NCBI RefSeq assembly: GCF_030758295.1
Contig: NZ_CP132335.1
Coordinates: 4,626,412-4,690,411, forward strand
Reading direction: 5' to 3'
Source of the DNA: Pararhizobium sp. IMCC21322
GTDB taxonomy: Bacteria; Pseudomonadota; Alphaproteobacteria; Rhizobiales; GCA-2746425
DNA length: 64,000 bases
Shown here: positions 9,891 to 18,488 of the stretch, one piece after another
Numbering within the stretch: position 1 is the stretch's first letter
Layout: each line of letters begins with the position of its first letter
Made by a program: the position numbers and the translations under genes
Notes under the pieces: model-generated
The model's database searches: none
Told to the model about the DNA's origin: nothing
The model's input: the letters and a program-made list of their open reading frames with translations, nothing else

Positions 9891-9926
9891 GACGGCTACG
9901 GACGTGCCGAAGCCGTCAGGGTTTTT
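9891..9926 (+). terminator. Strong hairpin followed by T-run, reading plus strand
   Basis: GACGGCT and AGCCGTC, with inner CGG/CCG pairing, form a stable stem followed by AGGGTTTTTTG. This is a rho-independent terminator on the plus strand, yet all neighbouring genes are on the minus strand. It may end antisense or untracked transcription entering the element, or belong to a small RNA. Confidence 0.6.
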
Positions 9927-9941
9927 TGTCTGTGCGGTTCC

Positions 9942-10133
9942 CTAGATGGGAAATGATCCGCGACCACGACAGCTCCGGCAAAAGAAGGAATGCCGCGTCA
10001 TGCCCCATCCCCTGCAAACTGGGCAGGACGTATCTTCAAAAATATTGGCAATTTGCCCGTCAGTGGACATTGGTGAATATTCGAGATCGATAATTGACCC
10101 GAAATCACCGAGCCGTGATAAGATCGTCTTCAT
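9942..10133 (-). CDS. Small zinc-ribbon protein
   Basis: A 63-residue protein. ATG 10133 with GGAGG 7 bases upstream is preferred over an earlier in-frame ATG. The C-terminus has two CxxC motifs in DnaJ-like spacing (CPVCRGWGMT and CRSCRGRGSF), suggesting a single zinc-binding ribbon. The rest is polar. It stands alone on the minus strand, upstream of the 403-residue membrane gene. A nucleic-acid- or protein-binding role is possible. No specific family was recognised. Confidence 0.6.
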   Translation of the reverse strand: MKTILSRLGDFGSIIDLEYSPMSTDGQIANIFEDTSCPVCRGWGMTRHSFFCRSCRGRGSFPI

Positions 10134-10170
10134 CTTAAATCCTCCATGCAAGTGGGCTTTGGATGTGTCA

Positions 10171-10202
10171 GGTGTTCGGGACGCGCCAACTTCCCGAACA
10201 CC
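10171..10202. repeat. Perfect 11-bp inverted repeat
   Basis: GGTGTTCGGGA and TCCCGAACACC face each other across a 10-base loop between two small minus-strand genes. No T-run follows on either strand, so it is not a classical terminator. It may be an operator or RNA processing site. Confidence 0.4.
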
Positions 10203-10209
10203 CCTTGGC

Positions 10210-10320
10210 CTATTTCCCGGTCATGTGGCCAGAGGAATAGAGCCCGATCTGATTGGCCGCCGAGCCGGTGACAACACCTATTTGACCGAGCCAGAGATTA
10301 AGAATGGGACTGTTTTTCAT
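10210..10320 (-). CDS. 36-residue small protein
   Basis: A short frame from ATG 10320 to TAG 10210-10212. AGGAG lies about 8 bases before the ATG, a good ribosome-binding site. The peptide begins MKNSPILNLWLGQIG, contains a mildly hydrophobic Gly/Ala/Ser-rich centre and ends GHMTGK. It occupies the otherwise empty 10134-10519 stretch. It resembles no family known to me. A small membrane-interacting peptide is possible. Confidence 0.45.
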   Translation of the reverse strand: MKNSPILNLWLGQIGVVTGSAANQIGLYSSGHMTGK

Positions 10321-10519
10321 TTGAGATTCTCCTGATTTATTCAGCCGGGTTTGTTCGGCCTAACTACACGCTAATGCAGCTTTGAATATACCTTGGGAGA
10401 GTTTAGGGAGAATTAGCCCAATATGTAGGCAGTGCTTTGTTTATAAAGCTTTTTTATTCTTGGCGAGTTCGTAGGTGGCTCATTTACGGGCTGGTCTCCG
10501 GCCACAATTGGCAAGGCGT

Positions 10520-13261
10520 TCAGCGTTCAATGAATTTATCTACGGAAATAACATTCTCGCGGAACGGCGAACAGACTTTTCTAACCTCAGCCGACTCGTC
10601 GCCATCGACGGCTTGTTCGATAATCGCGTTGGTTTCATCCTTACTGTACGCACTCATACCCATGTTCCGAAGCTGTTTAAGGGCTTCACCCGCCGTAGCA
10701 AAATCTCGTTGCTCTTTGCTGTAAAGGGTTTCGTAGGCAAGGCCACACAAGGCCGCCACATTGCCCTTTGCAGCAAGATCGGAAATCCGTGCGTATGACA
10801 TTTGTCGGTTATCTACTGCCAACAAGCTCGACAACCTTATATGATTTTCCTCCCCGTTTTTGTTGCCCGCCTCCATAGCCTGCCGGTAATAGTCAAGCGC
10901 CGTCTGAGAATCGAATTTGTGAAGAGCGCCAATTTCGTAGGACACACCCAACAGATTTATTGCGCACGTATTTCCTTCCGTCGCAGAGAATTCAAGCGCA
11001 TTGCGCGCATCAGTCTCGGTGATCTCGACTTTACTGTCTTCGAACATACATGAGTACCCATCCGAATGGAGATAGGTTTCAGCGACCATGTAGGCTCCCA
11101 TTGCATGGCCCTGTTTCCAGGATAGAAGTAAGCGCTCAACTCCGCGCGCCTCTCCAACAGTACGCGGGTCCGACATTCTAATAAGAGTCTTCCCTACCAT
11201 AGCTGACGCTTTCCCGTCCCCCTCGTCAGAAGCCTGTGAAATCAGATTGAACGCTTCTTCCCATTCCGGCGTTTCGCGTTCAAACCGCCCTGTCAGATTT
11301 ACTACCAGTGGATAGAGCGCGGGTTTGTGGCCCTGTTCCAGCGCCTTTCGGTACCAACCTTCTGCGATGGCCGCATTGTTCTCGCTGTCTTCTACGCCCC
11401 GGTTGTTTTCATACATCAATGCAAGATTGAACTGAGCACTTGGCAATCCCAGTTCAGCGGCTTGGCTGTACCACGATACGGCTATTGAATCATTGTCGGA
11501 ACTTGGCGGAACACCTCGATCAACCTCATACATCCAACCTAGATTTTTTTGCGCCAAAGCGAATCCTTGCTCTGCCGCTTTTCGCAACCAATCTACAGCA
11601 GTCTCATCATTGCGGCCTTCCTTCGCCACACCCTCATCTTCCACGTACATCATTGCCAGATTGTTTTGCGCCGCTGCCAAACCCTGCTCTGCCGCCAATT
11701 TGTACCAACGCACGGCCTCTTCATCATCTAACGCGACACCGCGCCCCATGTCGTATGACCAACCCAAATCAAGTTGTCCGCGCGAGTTTCCTGTTGACGC
11801 GGCCTTTCGGAACAATTCCAGCGCTGCGCGGTCATTTTCATTCGAGACCTCAGATCCTCTGCCATCCCTCAGCATACTTCCCAAGTCCACCTGAGCATCC
11901 GTCACACCTTTGTTGGCAGCCTCCCTGAAATGTTCGACAGCGATCTTGTCGTTTTCGGGATCGGCCTGCACCCCCCGGTTTCTTGCATACATGACGCCAA
12001 GTTTCCATGTAGCGCGAGGGTGATCATGGTTGGCCGCGTGAGTTAGTAGTTCGACCGCTGCCACTAGCCGGTCTTTTGGATCTTTGCCTCCCTCCGGGCA
12101 AAGACCGCGATCATAGTAGACAGCTTCCAGGAAATAACCATCAAACTCTTCTGCCTGCCTGGCAGCAATTGCAAAACCCAACCCGTCGCAATCATCATTT
12201 GCAGATTTATTGTTTAGATATAGCTCAGCAAGATGGACCCCAGCGCGGCTGCTACCATGGCTGGCGGCCGCAAGGAGAAAATCAACACCTTTGCCGAGGT
12301 CCTTCTCAATGCCAACGCCCCGAAGAAGGATGAAGCCATAAGCATTTTGAGCCTCTACATCGCCCGATCTTGCAAGAGACGGCAGGCCGCGCTCTATCGC
12401 AGTTTCGATGTATCGTTCGCCCAGCCCTTCATTCTTGAGGGTGCGCTCACCAAGCAAGTAGCTTACACCAAGTCTCGCCGCCGCAACCGGATAGCCTTGT
12501 TCATTTGACCGGCGGAGGTCAGCGAGAAACCCATCAAAATCGCCTTCTCGCCCATGATCCATGGCTTCATTGTAAGCAGAATTGCCAAGTGCTTCGGATT
12601 CTACTGGTTGTGAAGGATTTGCGAGAAACAGGTACGCGCCACCCACCACGAGCGCGATGCAGGTTGCCGCGAGACCGGCGCCCACAAATATTTGCTTCTC
12701 CTTGCGTGCCTTGGATATTCTCTCTTCTTCGAGAACGCGATCATAAAGCGCTTTTGCCACCGACATTGTGTGCGGTACTGGTTTATTAAAGGCCTTCTCA
12801 AATGAACTGCCAAGGATATCGTGATCAACAGCGGACACCGCCGAGGCAAACCCGTCGCCGGCCATTGTGTGCGCCCAAAAATAGGCCAACAGAGGAACGA
12901 GCTTGTGGGATTTCGTCGTGGTCGGTGCCCATTTGTCGAGGAGATTTTCCTGAATGTCCCGCAATTCCGGTTCCCCCGTAAATTGACGTGGAATCTTGCC
13001 GGGAAAATCCTTCTTGAGATCGTTCAGAAAACGCGACCAGGCTATTGGAACCGGCGCAGAGCCAGCGTTGTCCGAATATTTCTCCTGTAACGGATTACGA
13101 AAATGCTCCTTGACCGTCCACGCGATCTCGTTGACAGGAGCCTCTCTCTTGAAAAATAGTCGCTTCGCCTGCGCGGCGCGCTTCGCGTGTTTTAGGCGAA
13201 CTATCTTGCAAAAGTACTCGAAAGCCTCGACATCAGGGATGACCATTTTTTCGCTCGACAT
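10520..13261 (-). CDS. Membrane-anchored Sel1-repeat protein
   Basis: A 913-residue protein. A soluble N-terminal domain of about 185 residues has no recognised family. One transmembrane helix follows (IFVGAGLAATCIALVVGGAYLF). A long array of Sel1-like (TPR-related) repeats then runs to near the C-terminus; examples are DLGWSYDMGRGV, NLAMMYVEDEGV and NLGWMYEVDRGV, spaced about 36-40 residues apart. Such arrays act as protein-interaction scaffolds, and here they would lie outside the cytoplasm. I prefer ATG 13261 (MSSEKMV) to an ATG 18 bases earlier. It is transcribed alone, as cargo or backbone of the element. Confidence 0.8.
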   Translation of the reverse strand: MSSEKMVIPDVEAFEYFCKIVRLKHAKRAAQAKRLFFKREAPVNEIAWTVKEHFRNPLQEKYSDNAGSAPVPIAWSRFLNDLKKDFPGKIPRQFTGEPELRDIQENLLDKWAPTTTKSHKLVPLLAYFWAHTMAGDGFASAVSAVDHDILGSSFEKAFNKPVPHTMSVAKALYDRVLEEERISKARKEKQIFVGAGLAATCIALVVGGAYLFLANPSQPVESEALGNSAYNEAMDHGREGDFDGFLADLRRSNEQGYPVAAARLGVSYLLGERTLKNEGLGERYIETAIERGLPSLARSGDVEAQNAYGFILLRGVGIEKDLGKGVDFLLAAASHGSSRAGVHLAELYLNNKSANDDCDGLGFAIAARQAEEFDGYFLEAVYYDRGLCPEGGKDPKDRLVAAVELLTHAANHDHPRATWKLGVMYARNRGVQADPENDKIAVEHFREAANKGVTDAQVDLGSMLRDGRGSEVSNENDRAALELFRKAASTGNSRGQLDLGWSYDMGRGVALDDEEAVRWYKLAAEQGLAAAQNNLAMMYVEDEGVAKEGRNDETAVDWLRKAAEQGFALAQKNLGWMYEVDRGVPPSSDNDSIAVSWYSQAAELGLPSAQFNLALMYENNRGVEDSENNAAIAEGWYRKALEQGHKPALYPLVVNLTGRFERETPEWEEAFNLISQASDEGDGKASAMVGKTLIRMSDPRTVGEARGVERLLLSWKQGHAMGAYMVAETYLHSDGYSCMFEDSKVEITETDARNALEFSATEGNTCAINLLGVSYEIGALHKFDSQTALDYYRQAMEAGNKNGEENHIRLSSLLAVDNRQMSYARISDLAAKGNVAALCGLAYETLYSKEQRDFATAGEALKQLRNMGMSAYSKDETNAIIEQAVDGDESAEVRKVCSPFRENVISVDKFIER

Positions 13262-13317
13262 TCCAAAGTCCCCGCACACGTTTTGCGAGAAACAATAATG
13301 TCGAACTACTCAAAGGT

Positions 13318-13725
13318 CTAGGTGGGTTTTGGTGGCGGGGCTTTCGGTATGCTTTGATCCCCGTGTTCGTGAACGTAATTCTCGGTGCGTCTTACAGCCC
13401 CCGTCTTGGCGTCCCTGACAATATAAGCCGGCCCATCGATTCGGTGACGGTTGCCTGAATCGAACCATTCTTCTCCGATGATCACATCGGTATCCGGATC
13501 AATCACCTCAACCGCCGGAACGTGCAATCCGTGCCGCCTGCCGTGGAACCATCTTTCGAGCTTTACCGGTTTTCCGGAGACCGGATCATACTCGATTATC
13601 GCAGGCATGTTGACCCCTCCGTGAAGCTTGCCGTTTTCGTCCCGGCAGGTCTTGGTGATCACCTGATCGGTTTGCAGGTCTCGTTCAATCTCAATTTGAA
13701 ATGTTTCTGTATAGGTCCTTCTCAC
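13318..13725 (-). CDS. Hypothetical protein with MORN-like motifs
   Basis: A 135-residue beta-rich protein with repeated aromatic and G-rich segments (WFHGRRHGLHVPAVEV; EEWFDSGNRHRIDGPAYIV). The pattern of a short strand, G-N-R-H-R-x-D-G-P-A and another strand resembles MORN-like repeats in small phage and plasmid proteins. The C-terminus is Pro-rich (IPKAPPPKPT). It is separated from the Sel1-repeat gene by 56 bp and reads in the same direction upstream of it. The role is unknown. Confidence 0.6.
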   Translation of the reverse strand: MRRTYTETFQIEIERDLQTDQVITKTCRDENGKLHGGVNMPAIIEYDPVSGKPVKLERWFHGRRHGLHVPAVEVIDPDTDVIIGEEWFDSGNRHRIDGPAYIVRDAKTGAVRRTENYVHEHGDQSIPKAPPPKPT

Positions 13726-13917
13726 AAAATCATTCTATCAAAGATTCTACAAAATAACCATAAAAAACAACATGTTATATGGGAAATATCAGCATGGGTT
13801 CAGGCATATGTCAGGCATATATCTGCTGACAAGTACCGGCAGGTTTCAGCATTATCCCGGTGTCGACCAAGCCCGGGGTAACCCAGGAGAGCTCTCCGCA
13901 GCGTCACGGAGAATAAA

Positions 13918-14391
13918 ATGACGCAGATTTATACAGGGGATCTGTATTCCCTCTCGACCGCCGCTTTGCGGCATCCTCACATGGCAGGTAAAATTGCCCG
14001 CTACTGGAATTTCGGTGGCATGTCCGGAGAACTGATTCTGGACACTATCATGGATGAGCTGAACCTGAACCACGAAGGACGTCTTTTCCAATACAACCAG
14101 CGGGCTCTTGACAACAAGCGGGCTCTTGATCTGGTGGCGCTTAGGCCGAAAGAACTATGGGGCGAGCAAGCACTGAGTACGATGAAGTCGCTTTCAAAAT
14201 TCCGCGATCAACATATGATCGAAGTTACGGATTTATTCGGCGAAGACGGGCGGCGTGCTATCAATGCTATTCGGACTTTGGCCTCGATTCCCCCCAAAAA
14301 AGCACTTTGTCGGTCAGTCGTACCGCGCTTTATGATGCTCGATTTCGCGCGCCGGATTCGCGAAGCTCGGTTGGCACCAGCGATGGCCTAA
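13918..14391 (+). CDS. Hypothetical protein
   Basis: A 157-residue, mostly helical, soluble protein from ATG 13918, with GGAG about 7 bases upstream. It contains a small tandem duplication (RALDNKRALD) encoded by repeated DNA at about 14100-14130, a possible recent slippage. It has a basic C-terminus (RRIREARLAPAMA). It opens the plus-strand block of the element. No family was recognised. Confidence 0.6.
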   Translation: MTQIYTGDLYSLSTAALRHPHMAGKIARYWNFGGMSGELILDTIMDELNLNHEGRLFQYNQRALDNKRALDLVALRPKELWGEQALSTMKSLSKFRDQHMIEVTDLFGEDGRRAINAIRTLASIPPKKALCRSVVPRFMMLDFARRIREARLAPAMA

Positions 14392-14701
14392 CAGGATCGG
14401 CTAATAATAGTGCTTGCCTTGCTGTCCGGGCGGGCTCTATTTCACTAGGCGCGTGCCTTGCCAAGTGAAACCGAACCAATGAGGCATTGTTTCGGCGCAT
14501 TCGCGTAACGATCCCTGACAAAGAAAAGCCAAGCGGCCGGTACTCCAAGGGTGCTCTCGATCCCACGGCGTTGGCCGCTCCTGCGGGAACACCGGGAACC
14601 TTGGCTTACCGATCGACGCGTCCCGCCACCTCAAATGTGGCTCCTGGCAGTCTTCATTTTATGGTGTCGTCGTTGACGGCGTTTTTAAGGACTGTCGGAG
14701 A

Positions 14702-14723
14702 CGGCACAATCAGGATTGTGCCG
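14702..14723. repeat. Perfect 10-bp-arm palindrome (operator or oriT candidate)
   Basis: CGGCACAATC and GATTGTGCCG flank a two-base centre. It is not followed by a T-run. Dyads of this kind are binding sites for relaxosome proteins or repressors. It sits in gene-poor DNA between the hypothetical gene and ArdC. Confidence 0.45.
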
Positions 14724-14935
14724 CCGCTTATAGTGATGCCCGGCACACCGGACATGGAAACCCTAGGCCAGCTTACACCGACACAAAACACCTGATCCAA
14801 TAGCCAAAATCCTCCGGCCCGCTCCATTCCCCTCATTGCATTCGGCTCCCGTGTTGTCGGATCGGCTGGCAAGCAGCCGCCGCAAGCGGTGAGGCTTTGG
14901 GGCGTTTTGCTTTCGGCACAACCGTCCAAAGAGAC

Positions 14936-14967
14936 GTCGCCTCCGATAAATCGGGGGCGGCTTTTTT
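14936..14967 (+). terminator. Rho-independent terminator
   Basis: A 12-bp stem with two G-T pairs (GTCGCCTCCGAT / ATCGGGGGCGGC), a two-base loop and TTTTTT. It would end plus-strand transcription about 100 bases before the ArdC start, either from the 13918 gene or from an unseen small RNA. Confidence 0.65.
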
Positions 14968-15065
14968 CGTTTTTGGACGCTCGCCGCGAGCAAGGTTTCA
15001 TGTGCGGGGTAGACAGAAGAAAGTCTGAAAACCTCGTTTTTGAAAACCAACAATGCGAGGAAAAA

Positions 15066-15953
15066 ATGACCAAGCGAGATATTTACCAAGAGATAACCGA
15101 CAAGATTATAGCCGTTCTGGATCAGGTGAATCTGGACGACTACCAAGCCCCATTCGCTGGATTGGCGGCGCAGGGATTACCAGCGAACCCCACAACAGAC
15201 CACCAATATCAAGGCATCAATATTCCGTCCCTTTGGGTAGACCAGCAGGTGAATGGGTTTGAGTCCAACCAATGGGCAACCTTCAAACAATGGAAGGACA
15301 AGGGCGCACAGGTTCGCAAAGGCGAAAAGGGAAGCCCGATTATCTTTTTCAAAACGCTTCAAAAGACCGCAGAAAACACCGCAGGCGAGCCGGAAGAATT
15401 TAACATACCAATGACGCGGTTCTATACCGTCTTTAATGCCAGTCAGGTCGATGGTTACGACCATCAGGATGGCGGCGCAGAGCCAAAAATTGATCTTGTC
15501 ACACGCATTGACCATGCAGACCGATATTGCACCCAGACGGGCGCAGACATCCGTCATGGCGGGTTAAGTGCCTTCTATCGACGCAGCGGCGACTTTATCA
15601 ATCTGCCCGACACTGCCGCCTTTGTGGATACATCACAGGCCACCGCCACAGAAAACTATTATGCGACTTTGTTCCATGAACTGACCCACTGGACAGGCGC
15701 GCCCAAACGCCTTGACCGTGACAAGGCAAAAAACCGCCAAGACCGCGAAAAATACGCCTTTGAGGAATTGATTGCAGAACTTGGCGCGGCATTTTTGTGT
15801 TCCAAACTCGCAATCGTACAGACCCCGCGCAACGATCACGCGCTTTACATCAAGAGTTGGCTGGCGGCGCTCAAAAACAACAAGAAATTCATATTCAAGG
15901 CATCGGCACAAGCCGCCCGTGCCGTGGCGTTTCTCGACGGGTTTCAGGAATAG
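15066..15953 (+). CDS. ardC: ArdC-like antirestriction protein
   Basis: A 295-residue protein of the ArdC type. The N-terminal domain binds single-stranded DNA (WATFKQWKDKGAQVRKGEKG is the typical signature, about residues 70-90). The C-terminal metallopeptidase-like domain has the zinc motif HELTHW (about residue 203) with a downstream Glu in FEELIAELGAAFL. ArdC proteins protect incoming single-stranded DNA from host restriction during conjugation. The start is ATG 15066, with GAGG upstream. The partition-like gene follows 87 bp later. It fits the transfer life-style of the element, which also carries its own restriction genes. Confidence 0.88.
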   Translation: MTKRDIYQEITDKIIAVLDQVNLDDYQAPFAGLAAQGLPANPTTDHQYQGINIPSLWVDQQVNGFESNQWATFKQWKDKGAQVRKGEKGSPIIFFKTLQKTAENTAGEPEEFNIPMTRFYTVFNASQVDGYDHQDGGAEPKIDLVTRIDHADRYCTQTGADIRHGGLSAFYRRSGDFINLPDTAAFVDTSQATATENYYATLFHELTHWTGAPKRLDRDKAKNRQDREKYAFEELIAELGAAFLCSKLAIVQTPRNDHALYIKSWLAALKNNKKFIFKASAQAARAVAFLDGFQE

Positions 15954-15966
15954 GGATTGCAGCACA

Positions 15967-15989
15967 GAGGCCAATCGCTGGTTGGCCTC
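15967..15989. repeat. Inverted repeat between ardC and the ParB-like gene
   Basis: GAGGCCAA and TTGGCCTC pair across a 7-base loop in the 87-bp gap. No U-run follows, so it is more likely an mRNA stability element or attenuator than a terminator. Confidence 0.4.
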
Positions 15990-16040
15990 GATGGTGCAAT
16001 TCCGCGCCTTTTAAAAACCTAACCACCCAAGGAGAAGACC

Positions 16041-17750
16041 ATGGAACTACAACATATTGAATTGAAAGATTTAAAAACAACAAAACTGAATGTCCGCAAA
16101 ATCGGTGCCAAGAACACCGCCGATCTTGAGGCCAGCATTCAATCGCTTGGCATTATCCAGCCATTGCTGGTACGTGCCAACTGTGAGGGCTTTGAAGTTG
16201 TCGCAGGACAGCGGCGCTTTCATGCTTTGAGCAAATTGGCGCAACAAGGCGAGATTGAGCCTGTGCCGTGCATTGTCATGCAAGAGGGCGATGATGCCAA
16301 AGCGATAGAGGCGTCCTTGGCGGAAAACATTGCCCGTCTGCCGATGGATGAAATTGACCAGTACAAGGCTTTTTCAGCGCTGGCAAAACAAGGGACAAGC
16401 ATTGAAGATATTGCCCTGCAATTCGGCATTACCGACAGGCAGGTCAAACAGCGCCTTGCCCTTGGCAATCTATATGCACCGATATTGAGCGCGTACCGCA
16501 AGGCTGAGATTAACGCAGGAACACTTCGCGCATTGACACTGGCAACCACCAAACAACAAAAACTGTGGTGGGATTTGTTCAAGAGCGAAGATCAACACGC
16601 CCCGCAAGGTCACAGCCTTAAAAGCTGGTTGTTTGGCGGCGCGAATATTCCACTGGAAAATGCGCTGTTTGATGTCGCAAATTACAAAGGCGCAAGCGTG
16701 TCTGATCTGTTTGAAGACGCCAGCTATTTTGATGATGCAACGAATTTCTGGACATTGCAAAATCAAGCCATTGCCGCCGCGAAGGAAACCTATCTTGCCA
16801 ATGGTTGGCAGGAGGTTATCATTCTGGATATCGGTGAGTATTGGAGCGATTGGGAATATGCGAAAGCCACCAAGAAGGATGGCGGCAGAATCTATGTCCA
16901 GATTGCCACCAATGGCGAAGTGACATTCCATGAGGGGTATCTGACGAGACAGGAAACAAAGCGCCAGAAGAAAGTTGAAGCTGGCGAAGTTGTGGCAGAC
17001 ATACAAAAGGCCGAGATTACCAAAGCCATGCAGAATTATCTTGCGCTTCATCGTCATAGCGCAGTGAGAACAGATTTACTCTCACATCAAGGCATTGCCC
17101 TGCGTTTGGCAGTGGCGCAGATGATTGCGGGATCTTCGCTTTGGAGTGTTCAGGCCGACCCGCAAATGGCCAATACGGACGCAATTGCCCAAAGCCTTGC
17201 AACCAATAAGGCAGAAAGCGTGTTTCAGGCAGAGCGCGAACGGGTGCAGAACCTGTTAGGCCTGTCTGGTGAAGAGGGCGAAACCATCGTACCGCGCAAA
17301 ACCGATTGGGGTAAAAGTCCTGATCTTTACGCCATAGTCGCCAAGCTGATGGAACTGGACGATGCCAGCGTCACTATGATTTTGACCTTTGTCGTTGCCG
17401 AAACCCTGCCGAGCGGTTCTGCGCTTGTTGAGGTGTTGGGCGAAAAACTGGGTGTCGATATGGCGAAGCACTGGCAACCGGATCAAACCTTCTTTGATCT
17501 GTTGCGCGACAAGGAAACGCTCAACACCATTGTCAAACAAGTCGCTGGAAAGAGCACGGCAGACGCGCATGTCGCCTCGACCGCCAAAGTCCAGAAACAG
17601 ATTATTCAGGACGGATTAAGCGGCAAGCGCAAGAATGGCAAAAAGGACTGGCAACCGGGCTATATGAGTTTCCCCATGATCGCCTACACCAAAAAGGGCG
17701 GCATTGAAGCCATGGACAGCCGCAAAGCCCTCAAGAAGCTGTTTAAATAG
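16041..17750 (+). CDS. ParB/Spo0J-family protein
   Basis: A 569-residue protein. The N-terminal ParB/sulfiredoxin-like domain has LEASIQSLGIIQPLLVR and VVAGQRRFHAL, and the helix-turn-helix reads TSIEDIALQFGITDRQVKQRLALGNL (about residues 115-140). A long C-terminal region typical of plasmid and ICE ParB-like proteins follows. It may bind DNA for partition, stability or regulation. No ParA partner is nearby, so it may not act in classical segregation. GGAGAAG precedes the ATG. A perfect terminator follows at 17765. Confidence 0.85.
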   Translation: MELQHIELKDLKTTKLNVRKIGAKNTADLEASIQSLGIIQPLLVRANCEGFEVVAGQRRFHALSKLAQQGEIEPVPCIVMQEGDDAKAIEASLAENIARLPMDEIDQYKAFSALAKQGTSIEDIALQFGITDRQVKQRLALGNLYAPILSAYRKAEINAGTLRALTLATTKQQKLWWDLFKSEDQHAPQGHSLKSWLFGGANIPLENALFDVANYKGASVSDLFEDASYFDDATNFWTLQNQAIAAAKETYLANGWQEVIILDIGEYWSDWEYAKATKKDGGRIYVQIATNGEVTFHEGYLTRQETKRQKKVEAGEVVADIQKAEITKAMQNYLALHRHSAVRTDLLSHQGIALRLAVAQMIAGSSLWSVQADPQMANTDAIAQSLATNKAESVFQAERERVQNLLGLSGEEGETIVPRKTDWGKSPDLYAIVAKLMELDDASVTMILTFVVAETLPSGSALVEVLGEKLGVDMAKHWQPDQTFFDLLRDKETLNTIVKQVAGKSTADAHVASTAKVQKQIIQDGLSGKRKNGKKDWQPGYMSFPMIAYTKKGGIEAMDSRKALKKLFK

Positions 17751-17764
17751 CACTCACCAAAACA

Positions 17765-17800
17765 AAAACCGCCCGTTGGTTTCGACCAACGGGCGGTTTT
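17765..17800 (+). terminator. Perfect rho-independent terminator
   Basis: A 16-bp perfect stem (AAAACCGCCCGTTGGT with its complement) around a TTCG tetraloop, ending in TTTT. It closes the ParB-like transcript and, by symmetry, could work in both directions. Confidence 0.85.
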
Positions 17801-17864
17801 ACCGCTTTCGCGGCAATTGTCGTTTTTTATGGATTTTTGCCCTTATTTTGCGTTACAATGGGGC

Positions 17865-18047
17865 ATGAGCGAAATCAAAGAAACATCATCATTGGCTGAG
17901 TTGACACAGCCTTGCGAACCGTCTTCCGACCCAAACTATCTGGCTTGGAAAGAGGCCAAGATACGCAAAGGCCTTGAGCAGTCAAAAGACCGATCAAACA
18001 TGATTCCCGCCCATAAGGTCTGGGAGACATTCGGCTTTGAACGTTAA
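17865..18047 (+). CDS. Antitoxin of a ParDE-type pair
   Basis: A 60-residue protein from ATG 17865. The N-terminus is acidic and disordered-looking (EIKETSSLAELTQPCE), followed by WKEAKIRKGLEQSKDRSNMIPAHKVWETFGFER. The pattern AWKEAKIRKGLE..D....IP..KVWE.FG.ER is typical of short antitoxins preceding RelE/ParE toxins. It overlaps the toxin frame by 11 bp, giving coupled translation. It should neutralise the toxin and repress the operon. Confidence 0.8.
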   Translation: MSEIKETSSLAELTQPCEPSSDPNYLAWKEAKIRKGLEQSKDRSNMIPAHKVWETFGFER

Positions 18048-18333
18048 TTTTACCCCCGAAGCCCTTTCTGACCTTAAACATATTCATACCTACATCGCTG
18101 AGTTTGACCCGTCTGCCGCTGACCGCGTGATATCGCGCATTCGTCAGGTCACGCAGATTTTTGAAAACTTCCCGCTTCTGGGGCGTGAGGGACTTGTCAA
18201 AGATACGCGGGAGTTCGCCGTAACGGGTTTGCCCTATACGATCATCTACAAGATCACATCACCAACCGACATTGATATCCTGACCGTGATCCATCAGCGA
18301 AGGCAATACCCTCCGGAAGAGCAGGATGAATAG
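18037..18333 (+). CDS. RelE/ParE-family toxin
   Basis: A 98-residue toxin. It shows the ParE pattern: N-terminal FTPEALSDLKHIHTYIAEFDPSAADRVISRI, central FPLLGREG, and C-terminal YTIIYKITSPTDIDILTVIHQRRQYP. The start is TTG at 18037, inside the end of the antitoxin gene. No ATG fits, since the conserved strand begins at once. It probably poisons DNA gyrase or translation and serves to stabilise the element. Its 3' end overlaps, in antisense, a truncated ParE gene on the other strand. Confidence 0.85.
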   Translation: MNVNFTPEALSDLKHIHTYIAEFDPSAADRVISRIRQVTQIFENFPLLGREGLVKDTREFAVTGLPYTIIYKITSPTDIDILTVIHQRRQYPPEEQDE

Positions 18334-18488
18334 GCACGACCTATTTTATGGTTGTCGCCAATGATTTCAAAAACGGCATCGAGTTCATGCAGATATTTAT
18401 CTGCCTGCCCTTTGCCAAACGATTTAAATGTGTGCGTGTAAATATCTTTGAGGTCGCGTTCTGCCCGCCGGGATAGTCTATGCGCCAT
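18294..18488 (-). pseudogene. Truncated ParE-family toxin
   Basis: A 64-residue frame with an intact ParE N-terminus (AHRLSRRAERDLKDIYTHTF, FGKGQADKYLHELDAVFEII, then IGRAY). It then leaves the family (SSCSSGGYCLR), losing the last two beta strands. The foreign tail is encoded by antisense of the intact toxin gene, so two TA loci were fused by a deletion. It is probably inactive. Confidence 0.7.

Larger units (their letters stand above)
14392..15065. other. 674-bp stretch without a convincing gene
   Basis: Short open frames occur on both strands but have shadow-like composition and no ribosome-binding sites. The stretch holds a perfect inverted repeat (14702-14723) and a plus-strand terminator (14936-14967), and ends with the leader of the ArdC gene. 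A transfer origin or a small RNA could lie here, but nothing proves it. Confidence 0.5.

Noticed and set aside
14487-14795. 102-codon plus-strand frame before ardC
   Set aside because: Low-complexity translation without family features, no ribosome-binding site, and it runs through the perfect palindrome at 14702.
14654-15073. 139-codon minus-strand frame
   Set aside because: It reads through a plus-strand terminator and has shadow composition.
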